Source: Allolobophora icterica (Eukaryota; Annelida; Clitellata; Crassiclitellata; Lumbricidae). Taken from it: 64,000 nucleotides of DNA. The stretch covers positions 63,062,298 through 63,126,297 of the forward strand of contig OY744610.1 of NCBI GenBank assembly GCA_963556255.1. The letters are read 5' to 3'. Shown in pieces: positions 46,970-54,348 of this stretch (positions are counted from its first letter, which is position 1; the number at the start of each line of letters is the position of its first letter). A program made the position numbers and the translations under genes. The notes beneath the pieces are model-generated. The model was not told the origin of the DNA, ran no database searches, and saw only the letters and a program-made list of their open reading frames with translations.

Positions 46970-47969
46970 GTATTCTATCGGGGGGTAACTCAGTGCCCAT
47001 AGGCACCAGAAGCAGCTCCTCACGTACAAATCCGCGGGCAGGACCGTCTACCAGATGGTATAAAGCCGGCTGGCCAGCCTGCCGAACAACATCCAAAATA
47101 GCGTGGATGGTGAGCGACCAGTTAGGATCGGTGGCACGTTTGCTTCCACCTTCGAGCTCGCCGGGAGCGTATAAATATCGGACGAGAACGTCGTGTCCGA
47201 GAATAGGCTCATCCATTCCCCACAAACGAGTTTTCATTTGCGAATGAGAGGGCTTCTGTGTCACTTTAGCAGCTTTCATCGCTTCAACCGGCTTCATGTC
47301 GAGCAAGCGCGTCGGCTCATCGTTTAGTGCAGCAACAACTTCGGGCATCCGGCGAACCCATTCTACTGACCGTTCGGATGAACCTCTTGCAGACAGGAGC
47401 AATTCCTGAGCGTATTGAGCGCCGAAAAGTCGCTCGGCCAGTGTTCGGTTGAAACGTTCAACGATTCCCTGTTGACGATGGTTACCGGCCTGTCCCCGTC
47501 TTACAAGAACATCGTGTTTCACCAGCAACGGTGTAAAAGCACCCATAAATTTGCGACCAGGGTCGACCTGTAAGAGTCGAGGCCAAGTCAATGGGCCCCT
47601 CTTATAGATCCGGCTTAAAGCGGCGGCGACTTCGGTCGCACTTTTGTTGATCAACGGTTCAGCTTCTTTGTATCGTGAGGCAACATCAACAACAGTGAGA
47701 GCGTATTTATAAGTCTTTCGACCTACTTTATCGTGAGGTAAAAACAAGAGATCGGCTTGGTGTGCGGCGTTTGGTCGATTTTCCTCAAACTTTGGATGCG
47801 GTATGGGGCGAGGAACGGGTAGATAAATCTGCCACACAGCTTGTTTCTTCAGCCAATCGCGAGCCTCCGCCTCGGAAACTTTGGCGGCTGAGGCTAGTTT
47901 TTTCACTGCAGCCTTGCCTCGCCAGTAACCTTTAGGGCTGTAATAGATAGTTGAAAGGTGCTTAGACAT
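46956..47969 (-). CDS. INT: Retroviral-type (RVE) integrase of the Polinton
   Basis: 337 residues on the minus strand. It should insert the linear element DNA into chromosomes and make the short target duplication. The catalytic D73 (HQADLLFLP), D136 (QVDPGRKF) and E171 (GIVERFNRTL) are present with 34 residues between the last two. A helical N-terminal region (1-60) precedes the core, and a beta-rich C-terminal part (VLVRYLYAPGEL) follows where related integrases carry an SH3/chromo-like fold. It is convergent with pPolB (14-bp overlap) and lies downstream of the PLA2-like gene on the same strand with a 51-bp gap, so the two may be co-transcribed. No lesion seen. Confidence 0.94.
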   Translation of the reverse strand: MSKHLSTIYYSPKGYWRGKAAVKKLASAAKVSEAEARDWLKKQAVWQIYLPVPRPIPHPKFEENRPNAAHQADLLFLPHDKVGRKTYKYALTVVDVASRYKEAEPLINKSATEVAAALSRIYKRGPLTWPRLLQVDPGRKFMGAFTPLLVKHDVLVRRGQAGNHRQQGIVERFNRTLAERLFGAQYAQELLLSARGSSERSVEWVRRMPEVVAALNDEPTRLLDMKPVEAMKAAKVTQKPSHSQMKTRLWGMDEPILGHDVLVRYLYAPGELEGGSKRATDPNWSLTIHAILDVVRQAGQPALYHLVDGPARGFVREELLLVPMGTELPPDRILNRR

Positions 47970-48020
47970 TTCAGTAAAACTATATATTTCAAACAGGTAA
48001 ACACAAGCATAAATGATTTT

Positions 48021-48638
48021 TCATTTACATTTTCCCTGCCGTCCTTTTATTCCAAAACCCATCCCCAGCCTCGACTTCGCCAACATAATGGCCGATACGA
48101 GCCGGGCATCTTTCTTCTCATAATCCGGAGTTTCATCGGTGAGTGCGATCTTCGACGCGGCTGCAGCGAGGATGTCATCTGCGTGGTTACGCCCTGGGGT
48201 ATCTTTATGAACTGCATAAGCCACATCGTGGTGGAGGCACGCACGGTCGAGCTGATTAACACCATGATAGCGCTGTGACAGCCGTTTGTCGAGTTTTGTG
48301 AATGGTCCACAATAAGAGTACTTTCCTGTATTCTGAAAATAACCTCCCGGATTATCTTCCGAAGACATACCGGATGGAAGACTCAAATGCATTTCTGGCA
48401 GAGGCAGAACATTAAGAGCGCTATTCAGTAGAGAGCCTCCGCGAGACTCATGAGTCTTGCGCTCACGAGACTTATGCTTCCGCACTTGAGAAGGCAAAAT
48501 CTGGCTCTTCTTTGCACCGCAGACAGCACAGGTTCCCTTCTTGGCTGGCCGACCGTTTCGTAACTCGACGATTGTTTCATTTGAAGTCTCAGTATGTTTC
48601 TTACATCGTAGGCAATACATTGTTTTCGTTGAATACAA
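48021..48638 (-). CDS. Phospholipase A2-like protein with N-terminal zinc ribbon
   Basis: 205 residues. The N-terminus has CLRC (C9, C12) and CAVC (C37, C40), a zinc ribbon. Residues 105-160 look like a phospholipase A2 core: a calcium-loop-like YCGPFTKLD (109-117), then NQLDRACLHHDVAYAVH with the H-D pair at 137-138 and Y141, then HADDIL (152-157). The C-x2-HD-x2-Y arrangement and the G-P-x(2)-x-L-D loop are those of the short PLA2 domain in parvovirus VP1, which breaches endosomal membrane. By analogy this would be a virion membrane-penetration factor; that role is inference. It is divergent from the ATPase with only 20 bp between start codons, suggesting a shared promoter. Some virus-like Polintons and adintoviruses are reported to carry PLA2 genes. 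Confidence 0.75.
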   Translation of the reverse strand: MYSTKTMYCLRCKKHTETSNETIVELRNGRPAKKGTCAVCGAKKSQILPSQVRKHKSRERKTHESRGGSLLNSALNVLPLPEMHLSLPSGMSSEDNPGGYFQNTGKYSYCGPFTKLDKRLSQRYHGVNQLDRACLHHDVAYAVHKDTPGRNHADDILAAAASKIALTDETPDYEKKDARLVSAIMLAKSRLGMGFGIKGRQGKCK

Positions 48639-48658
48639 TCATAACTCGTTGTCTCTAT

Positions 48659-49345
48659 ATGGAAATAACAAATTTCGATCTCGAAGCCGACGATGGAAAA
48701 AAACACCACCATTGGTTGTTGCCATCCAGCATACGGTGTATAATCTGTGGGCCTAGCGGATGTGGGAAAACAAACCTACTGCTTAACCTTCTGTTGAAGA
48801 AGGGGTACCTGCGTTTTGATCGGCTATACCTCTACTCAAAGTCTCTGGGGCAGGAAAAATATCAGTTCCTTCGGGACTGGATAACAGAACTCGAAAAAGT
48901 TGCCGGGAAGGAAGTGGCTTCCTTTCACTCTTGCTCAGATGAAATAGTTCCAGTTGAATCATTAAATAAGAATGCCAGAAGCCTTCTAGTTTTCGATGAC
49001 GTCATGCTTGAAAAACAGTCGCCCATCGAAAGGTATTTCACTATGGGTCGAAACGGTGGCGCGGACTGCTTCTACTTAACTCAAAATTACTTCCGCATTC
49101 CCAAGCAAGCGATCCGTGACAATGCTAATCTTATCGTCCTCTTCAACCAAGACAGCAAAAATTTGCGAGCCATTCACGATACGTTCGTGGGCGGCGACAT
49201 GTCTTTCGATGAATTCCGTACGTTCTTCAGCGAGTGCGCTGCCCAACCATATGGATTCGCAGTCATAGATTTGACGTCCAAAGTGTACGATGGAAAATAT
49301 CGCTGCGGGTTCGATCGCTTCTATAAGCCGAAGGCAAGTATTTAA
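48659..49345 (+). CDS. ATP: A32-type genome-packaging ATPase
   Basis: 228 residues from ATG 48,659. The FtsK/HerA-superfamily packaging ATPases of Polintons, adenovirus-like and giant viruses are this size. Walker A is GPSGCGKT (31-38) and Walker B is SLLVFDDVM, with a downstream sensor-like LTQNYFR and VLFNQD. It is expected to drive DNA into capsids. An upstream in-frame extension to 48,512 exists but runs antisense through the start of the PLA2-like gene and has no motif, so the internal ATG is preferred. Confidence 0.93.
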   Translation: MEITNFDLEADDGKKHHHWLLPSSIRCIICGPSGCGKTNLLLNLLLKKGYLRFDRLYLYSKSLGQEKYQFLRDWITELEKVAGKEVASFHSCSDEIVPVESLNKNARSLLVFDDVMLEKQSPIERYFTMGRNGGADCFYLTQNYFRIPKQAIRDNANLIVLFNQDSKNLRAIHDTFVGGDMSFDEFRTFFSECAAQPYGFAVIDLTSKVYDGKYRCGFDRFYKPKASI

Positions 49346-49528
49346 AGACATGATATAGGCAACATATAGCCGACATACAAACGCGATGTGGACAAAAGTT
49401 ATCGTTACTGATTGATTGAATGTGTATAAAAAAATACCTTAGCGTGACAGTTGTGACGATATTATCAGTCACATTGTAAAACTTGTCACACTTAAGAACT
49501 TACAAGATATAGTCGACATACAACCACG
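49346..49528. promoter_or_regulatory. Intergenic region with GTGAC box e at 49,444-49,491
   Basis: Contains GTGAC-AGTT-GTGAC-GATATTATCA-GTCAC-(12)-GTCAC, the same box as in the TIRs (41,845 and 58,351), ending 37 bp before the next gene. GATGTGGACAAA(A/G)GTT occurs twice (49,384 and 49,530), a short duplication around the box: the ATG region of the next gene is mirrored just upstream of it. A TGTATAAAAAAAT stretch is at about 49,421. Confidence 0.65.
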
Positions 49529-50632
49529 ATGTGGACAAAGGTTTCTTCTAAACAGGAGCGAGACGCGTTAACTCAGGATTACTTAGCTCGCAGAAATCGA
49601 TTGAGACAGCGTTTCGTGGATGAGAAGCTCGGTGAAGCCAACCTTCAGTACGATGCGGCAAAGCTTTTCAAACCAATCGCCACAGCCACAGCTGAATCCC
49701 AGGCGGCTACGTCTAAGGAGCTGCAGAAAGTTACCAGCGCTTTACAGGATTTGCCGGCGCAGATTTCAGAGTCTGCTAATTATAACCCGATAGCAGCTTT
49801 GTTCGGTGATTCCGCAGGAACAGCAGCTGCTCCAGCCCTTCCAGCGCTTCCAGCACCCCGAATCCCCCCCGCATTGTTAGTCGATCCAAACAAATATCTC
49901 AACGTCGCGGCAATCACACGACATGGGTTTAAGCCTCCGAGCGAGCTCGATTTAGCCGACATTGCAGGTGCTGAAAAGATAATCGGCGAGGTAAATCACT
50001 ATAATCGCCACACCCTGGGCAAAGAGAAAAGGAAAGCCAATAAGCAAGGAGACGAAGAAAAGGTAGATGCGGTGACTGCAGATATCGAAGCCCTAAGGGA
50101 ATATAAAAAGCGAATCCATACACTGCTAGCGGGACACAGCCTCATTAAAAAGGGAAAGGGTTTCAGTATCCCAGCCGTTCCTCTGAAATTACAAGGTAAC
50201 GCCTTGGGTGAGCTCTCCGTTGACCCCGTCGCGCTGTCTGCTGGTAGACTGAGAGTGTTTAAAGGTGGGAACCTGGTGCTCGAAGCTCCTGCCGATGAGT
50301 CCTTGTTCAGCCTACTAACAAAACGATTCGTTAAGACTAAGCAATATTCGCCTCAGGCAATCGAAACTTTCAAAAAGCTCGTACAGATGTCTGGTCTGCC
50401 TATTCATGGCCGGAAAAGTAAAAAGTTCCAACTGATTCGTGGCGGCGCGGTGCAATTTTATAATGACCCAAACGCCCTGGTAGAGAGGTTGCAGCTTTTG
50501 GTGGCCTCTAGGGCCGCGGGAAACACTGGTCTCGGCAACGAAATCTCCGCCATTCTTGACGAGTTACTGCGTTCCGGTGCGATCTCCAAAGAGCTGGCAC
50601 TCGAATTGAATAGAAACATGCTCATAAAATAG
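49529..50632 (+). CDS. Conserved Polinton structural-type protein (367 aa)
   Basis: 367 residues opening the capsid gene cluster. The N-terminal third is helical and charged (residues 5-60), then alanine/proline-rich (85-115). The middle is charged and helical. The C-terminal ~150 residues look compact and mixed. LIRGGA at 302-307 fits the adenain-type cleavage rule (M/I/L)-x-G-G. A gene of this size in this position is common in Polintons and has no settled function, so I do not assign one. ATG 49,529 is preceded closely by GTGAC box e. It ends 18 bp before the minor capsid gene. Confidence 0.75.
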   Translation: MWTKVSSKQERDALTQDYLARRNRLRQRFVDEKLGEANLQYDAAKLFKPIATATAESQAATSKELQKVTSALQDLPAQISESANYNPIAALFGDSAGTAAAPALPALPAPRIPPALLVDPNKYLNVAAITRHGFKPPSELDLADIAGAEKIIGEVNHYNRHTLGKEKRKANKQGDEEKVDAVTADIEALREYKKRIHTLLAGHSLIKKGKGFSIPAVPLKLQGNALGELSVDPVALSAGRLRVFKGGNLVLEAPADESLFSLLTKRFVKTKQYSPQAIETFKKLVQMSGLPIHGRKSKKFQLIRGGAVQFYNDPNALVERLQLLVASRAAGNTGLGNEISAILDELLRSGAISKELALELNRNMLIK

Positions 50633-50650
50633 AAATAGAAAACAAAATTC

Positions 50651-51451
50651 ATGGCTCAGATGGAACGCTCGGAGAAACTGCTCGAAGAAATTCGAGACCT
50701 TTTGCAGCCTAAGGAAAATTTTAGTATAGTTGTTTCCTCAGATACTACAGGGTGGACCACGGCTTTCTCACCACCGCTGTAACTGGATCCAAAAAGACGC
50801 TATGAGCTTGCTTTGGTCAATCTTGAAACTTATAATTCGATTCCAAACATCGATAGCACAAATAACAAGTTCGTCTACAGCACCGACAATGGTGTGACGT
50901 GGAAGACGATCATTTTGCCCGACGGAAGCTACGAGATCGCACAGATTAATGATGAAATCGGTAGGCAGTTAGAAAAGCAAAATTCTCCGACGGGTGTGAC
51001 ACCACTCGGCTTTAATTCTCCTATTACCATAGGAGCTAACGCATCTACCCTACGCGCCTTCATAAAAATTACGAATGCTCTATATAAGGTAAATATGGCT
51101 CAATCTACCATCAGGCAAATGCTCGGTTTTAACCCTCAGAGGCTTGGCCAAGGTTATAAAGAGGGAGAAAATCCAGTCGATATTCTCCGGGTGGACACAA
51201 TCCTGGTAAATTGTGACATCATCTCTGGATCGTATCGCAACGGTAGCCAGCTGCCAGTAATCTACAGTTTTTTCCCGGATGTGTCGCCCGGCTACAAGGT
51301 AATCGAGTCTCCGAAAAATCTGGTGTACCTACCAGTTGCACCGGCTGGCAACGTACAGGGCATTCGTGTGTGGCTGACCGACCAGAATGGTGAACAATTA
51401 AACCTCCGCGGTGAGACAGTAACTATAAGGTTTCACATCCGCAGTGCGTAG
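50651..51451 (+). pseudogene. mCP: Minor capsid (penton-like) protein, nonsense-interrupted
   Basis: The frame starts at ATG 50,651, is stopped by TAA at 50,780-50,782 (codon 44), and continues open in the same frame to TAG at 51,449-51,451. The long downstream part has the layout of the Polinton minor capsid protein, a predicted single jelly roll forming pentons. Its landmarks are ILPDGSYEIAQIN, a middle ending MLGF, IISGSYRNGSQLP, SPKNLVYLPV, and the C-terminal VWLTDQNGEQLNLRGE. The conserved part upstream of the stop is too short to function alone. This is the only lesion I find in the element's coding set. It could be a real null, a suppressible stop, or a sequencing error. Downstream re-initiation would lose the N-terminus. 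Confidence 0.8.
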
Positions 51452-51473
51452 ATTTTCACACTTAAATATTCTC

Positions 51474-51905
51474 ATGTTTGTTCTTGGAATTAAAAAGCGG
51501 CGTCGTGTTGTGGGTGGTGGACTTTTCGACTGGATACCCAAAATCGCGGGCTTCCTTGGCCGTGCAGGCTCCTTCATCTCGGCTAATAAAGGTGTAATAA
51601 CAAATGTTGCGGATGTAGTTGGTAATGTGGTGAAAGCTGGGGCCACAACAGCGTCTGCCGTCAGGCAGATCGTTGATGCCGTGAAAGCGAGACGCGCTGT
51701 TGCCGGCGCAAAAGCACCAATAGCGGTTCCCGCACCTTTGGAGAAGGCGCTCAGCGACAAGAGCATCGAGTACTTAAAACAACTGGCTGTAAGTCCGCCA
51801 CCCGTTGTTCCGACAATGGCTGACATAAACAGCCGCATTGCTGGATCCGGTTTCAAGACTATAAAGCCGAGTCGTGGTGGTAGGGGTCTGTTTCTCGCAA
51901 AATAA
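51474..51905 (+). CDS. Small pVI-like virion protein
   Basis: 143 residues from ATG 51,474. A basic patch (KKRRR, 7-11) is followed by a glycine motif VVGGG (12-16), a strongly amphipathic helix (LFDWIPKIAGFLGRAGSF), a helical alanine/valine region, a proline-rich hinge, and IAGSG at 122-126, ending basic. The order 'cleavable GG motif then amphipathic helix' is that of adenovirus pVI, whose freed helix disrupts membranes. VVGGG and IAGSG are near matches to adenain sites (x-x-G-G and (M/I/L)-x-G-x-G). Gene size and place, between minor and major capsid genes, agree. The function is inferred, not shown. Confidence 0.6.
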   Translation: MFVLGIKKRRRVVGGGLFDWIPKIAGFLGRAGSFISANKGVITNVADVVGNVVKAGATTASAVRQIVDAVKARRAVAGAKAPIAVPAPLEKALSDKSIEYLKQLAVSPPPVVPTMADINSRIAGSGFKTIKPSRGGRGLFLAK

Positions 51906-52020
51906 AAAAAATTTCTGACTAATTCACAAAACGCAATTTAACAAATGTTTAACTCACCACATATGAAATTCATTTACAGCATGATTAATAATTGAAGCTT
52001 GAACTTTTTTACTTATAATA

Positions 52021-53316
52021 ATGGCAGCATTTGACGTGCCGAGTGAAATGTTGGACATCGCTTCGGCGGTGCCCGATGACAATAGCATTGAATCGTTTGA
52101 ATACCGCGAGTATGAGTCACAAAATCCCGCGGCTATCAACAATGGCCAGGCCATACAGATAGACATCCAGAACCAAGACATTTTCACACAGCCTTCCAAG
52201 AGCTACCTTCTTGTGGAGGGCAGGCTTACATCAACTGGCGCGGCTTACATCGCAGACTCGCTGGTGTCATTCGTCAACAACGCCATCCCGTACATGTTTT
52301 CTCAGATTCGATACTTGGCTAACAACACCGAGATAGAGAATGTCATGTCTCCTGGGCAAGCCACGACGATGAAAGGCATGCTGGTATACGGCGATGATTT
52401 TTCCAAAGCCGAAGGTTTAAACATGTGTTGGCAAAAGGACACGACCGCGGCGGCGGCGGCTCTGAATCTCGGCTTTGAGAACCGTCGACTGATGATCATT
52501 GGAAAACCCATCCCTATTGGAACGTTCTCATTCATCGTTCCCTTAAGACATCTATTCGGTTTTTGCGATGATTATCACAAGGTCGTATACGGGATTAAAC
52601 ACTCCTTACTGCTGAGCCGGCAGAGGGATGCAGACGCGATCTTCAAGGAAGCCGCTGCGACCAATGGCCAGATCACGCTGACTAAACTCTCCTGGTTCAT
52701 GCCGCATATAATACCCGCTTTGGAGTATAAAAGCATGCTTATGAAGCAGATTGAAGCCAAGGTTAAGGTACCTGTAGCATTCCGCGCCATGCAATGCGAC
52801 AACATTGCGGTGCCACGAGCGACTACTTTTTCCTGGCGTTTGAGCGTTAAGTCGGGCACGGAAAAACCGCGGTGGATTCTTGTTGCTTTTCAGACTGGAA
52901 GGAATGCACATCAAGGCCAGAATCCTGCACTGTTTGACCATGCACAGGTTCGCAACATTTTCGCTATGCTCAACAGCGATCGCTACCCGGTGGTTGACAT
53001 GAATCTCGACTTCACCAAGAGGACAACTTCTCGCGCTTACAAGGCCCTACGTGACTTCAAGGAAGAATATTGCGGTATAGACGCGCGTGAGTCGTCATGC
53101 CAAGTTACACCAATCGACTTTGTAGATATGTTTCCGATCTTCGTCCTGGACGTGCGCAGGCAATCTGAACGACTAAAAACCTCTGTACAGGACATACAAA
53201 TCAAGGTGGACTTTAACGAAGTGGTACCAAATAATACGGTAGCCTATGCAGTCCTGATCAGCGACCGACTCCTGAATTTTGAATCGGATGGCAGCAAATT
53301 CAACGTCGTTTACTAG
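52021..53316 (+). CDS. MCP: Major capsid protein, double jelly roll
   Basis: 431 residues. Family landmarks are the N-terminal SIESFEYREYESQNP, then IQIDIQNQDIFTQPSKSYLL, FSQIRYL, PGQATTMKGML, the glycine/phenylalanine-rich RHLFGFCDDY, and a C-terminal beta-rich region with FPIFVLDVRRQSE. These are characteristic of the Polinton major capsid protein, predicted to have the double jelly-roll fold of adenovirus hexon and to form trimeric capsomers. The frame is intact. The ATG at 52,021 directly follows an AT-rich ACTTATAATA. The next gene starts 55 bp downstream. Confidence 0.93.
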   Translation: MAAFDVPSEMLDIASAVPDDNSIESFEYREYESQNPAAINNGQAIQIDIQNQDIFTQPSKSYLLVEGRLTSTGAAYIADSLVSFVNNAIPYMFSQIRYLANNTEIENVMSPGQATTMKGMLVYGDDFSKAEGLNMCWQKDTTAAAAALNLGFENRRLMIIGKPIPIGTFSFIVPLRHLFGFCDDYHKVVYGIKHSLLLSRQRDADAIFKEAAATNGQITLTKLSWFMPHIIPALEYKSMLMKQIEAKVKVPVAFRAMQCDNIAVPRATTFSWRLSVKSGTEKPRWILVAFQTGRNAHQGQNPALFDHAQVRNIFAMLNSDRYPVVDMNLDFTKRTTSRAYKALRDFKEEYCGIDARESSCQVTPIDFVDMFPIFVLDVRRQSERLKTSVQDIQIKVDFNEVVPNNTVAYAVLISDRLLNFESDGSKFNVVY

Positions 53317-53371
53317 AAATCGTTTTTCACATTTAGATACAAGGCCCTCTTTTGATATATTTTTTGCAAAA

Positions 53372-53947
53372 ATGAAAACTGAATACGTTGCGTTCGGCCT
53401 TTCACTGACCGAAGGGCAAAAGCAAACATTGGCTAGAGCTGCGCGTGCCGGCACTGGTGCCACGATCCGACTCGCTCATGGCCAGCTTCGTGGAGACGAT
53501 AAGCTCGCGCTGACAAAAGTTCAAGCCGCCCGAATCGTGAAGAAGATTTCGGAAGGCGTTGGCATGGAGCTGAGATTCACCAAAACGCAATTGAAAAAGA
53601 TGACAAAATCGGGCGGATTTCTTCCACTACTGGCTCTCCTCCCACTGATTTTTGGTGGGTTAACCGCGGTGGGTGCCGCGGCTGGAGGGGCCGCCGAGGT
53701 GGCAAAGGCCGTGCACAACAAACAGGCCAGCGATGCAGAGGCTCTGCGCAAGAAACAGGCCAGCGATGCGGCCCAAGCCGAGAAAAAACGGATCGACGAC
53801 GCGGCTTTAGCAGAGGCCGCGCGTCATAATCGCGAACTCGAAGCTCAGGTCCGCGGAACCGGTTTATATCTCGGGCGCCAGACTTATGGTGGTTGCTGTT
53901 CAATGTGCAAAGGATCCGGTCTCTACTATATCGGGCAAAAAAACTAA
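53372..53947 (+). CDS. pX-like membrane-active Polinton protein
   Basis: 191 residues from ATG 53,372. The N-terminal ~75 residues have a repeated beta pattern (ATIRLAHGQLRGDDKLALT; MELRFTKTQLKKM) that is widespread in Polintons. GGFLPLLALLPLIFGGL (81-97) plus the following glycine/alanine stretch is a membrane segment. A duplicated coiled-coil repeat KQASDAEALRK / KQASDAAQAEK follows, then VRGTG (160-164, adenain-site-like) and a cysteine/glycine-rich tail (GCCSMC, KGSGLYYIG). The frame ends ...CAA AAA AAC TAA, where A-AAA-AAC is a canonical -1 frameshift heptamer leading into the protease frame. The upstream in-frame extension overlaps MCP and is rejected. Confidence 0.75.
   Translation: MKTEYVAFGLSLTEGQKQTLARAARAGTGATIRLAHGQLRGDDKLALTKVQAARIVKKISEGVGMELRFTKTQLKKMTKSGGFLPLLALLPLIFGGLTAVGAAAGGAAEVAKAVHNKQASDAEALRKKQASDAAQAEKKRIDDAALAEAARHNRELEAQVRGTGLYLGRQTYGGCCSMCKGSGLYYIGQKN
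53938..53944 (+). promoter_or_regulatory. Candidate -1 ribosomal frameshift site A_AAA_AAC
   Basis: Read in the pX-like frame the bases are A AAA AAC followed at once by the TAA stop. A -1 shift here continues exactly in the protease frame, which has no ATG before its conserved N-terminus. AAAACCGC (53,946-53,953) could pair with GCGGTGTTTT (54,002-54,011) with one bulged base, a possible stimulatory stem. This is inference from sequence only. Confidence 0.6.
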
Positions 53948-54318
53948 AACCGCTGAGCAACTTTGACATAGAGAAAGTCGCCCGAGGTCTGCCGCATTTC
54001 CGCGGTGTTTTCATGCGAGATGGTCTGCCAGCCGTGGCTCGTGAGAAGGAGTGTGGAGTTGTTAATTTAGATTCCGGTTCCGGCGATGGTACTCACTGGG
54101 TCGCCTATTGGATAGATGGACTTACAGCAGTCTATTTTGACAGTTATGGGCTGGATCCGCCTACCGAAGTCTCTCGATATTTAAACCGTTCCATAAGAAC
54201 ACAGACGTTCCAGCTGCAGGGTCCCGATGATGTGGTCTGTGGTCATCTCTGCCTGACCGTGCTAAGAGAGCTCACTGCTGGAAAGAATTTTGAAGATATC
54301 ATTCTTGACCTATGTTAG
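53945..54318 (+). CDS. PRO: Adenain/Ulp1-type cysteine protease (virion maturation)
   Basis: The frame is open from about 53,893 to TAG 54,316-54,318. The recognisable protease starts around LSNFDIEKVARGL and holds the catalytic set: H68 in GTHWVAYW, D83 in YFDSYG, Q109 and C116 in VVCGHLC (numbered from codon 53,893). This is the C5/C48-like fold of adenovirus protease and the Polinton PRO gene; it should process capsid proteins. The first in-frame ATG (54,013) lies after the conserved N-terminal segment, so an ATG start would truncate the fold. Expression by -1 frameshift at 53,938-53,944 as a fusion to the pX-like protein explains this best; non-ATG initiation is the alternative. Confidence 0.88.
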
Positions 54319-54348
54319 ACTTCCGTCACCATTTTTGTATATAAAAAA

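Noticed and set aside
48512..48658. 49-codon N-terminal extension of the packaging ATPase
   Set aside because: Antisense to the start of the PLA2-like gene, carries no motif, and normal family length is reached from ATG 48,659.
53279..53371. N-terminal extension of the pX-like protein into the MCP gene
   Set aside because: It overlaps the MCP coding end out of frame; ATG 53,372 gives the conserved N-terminus.
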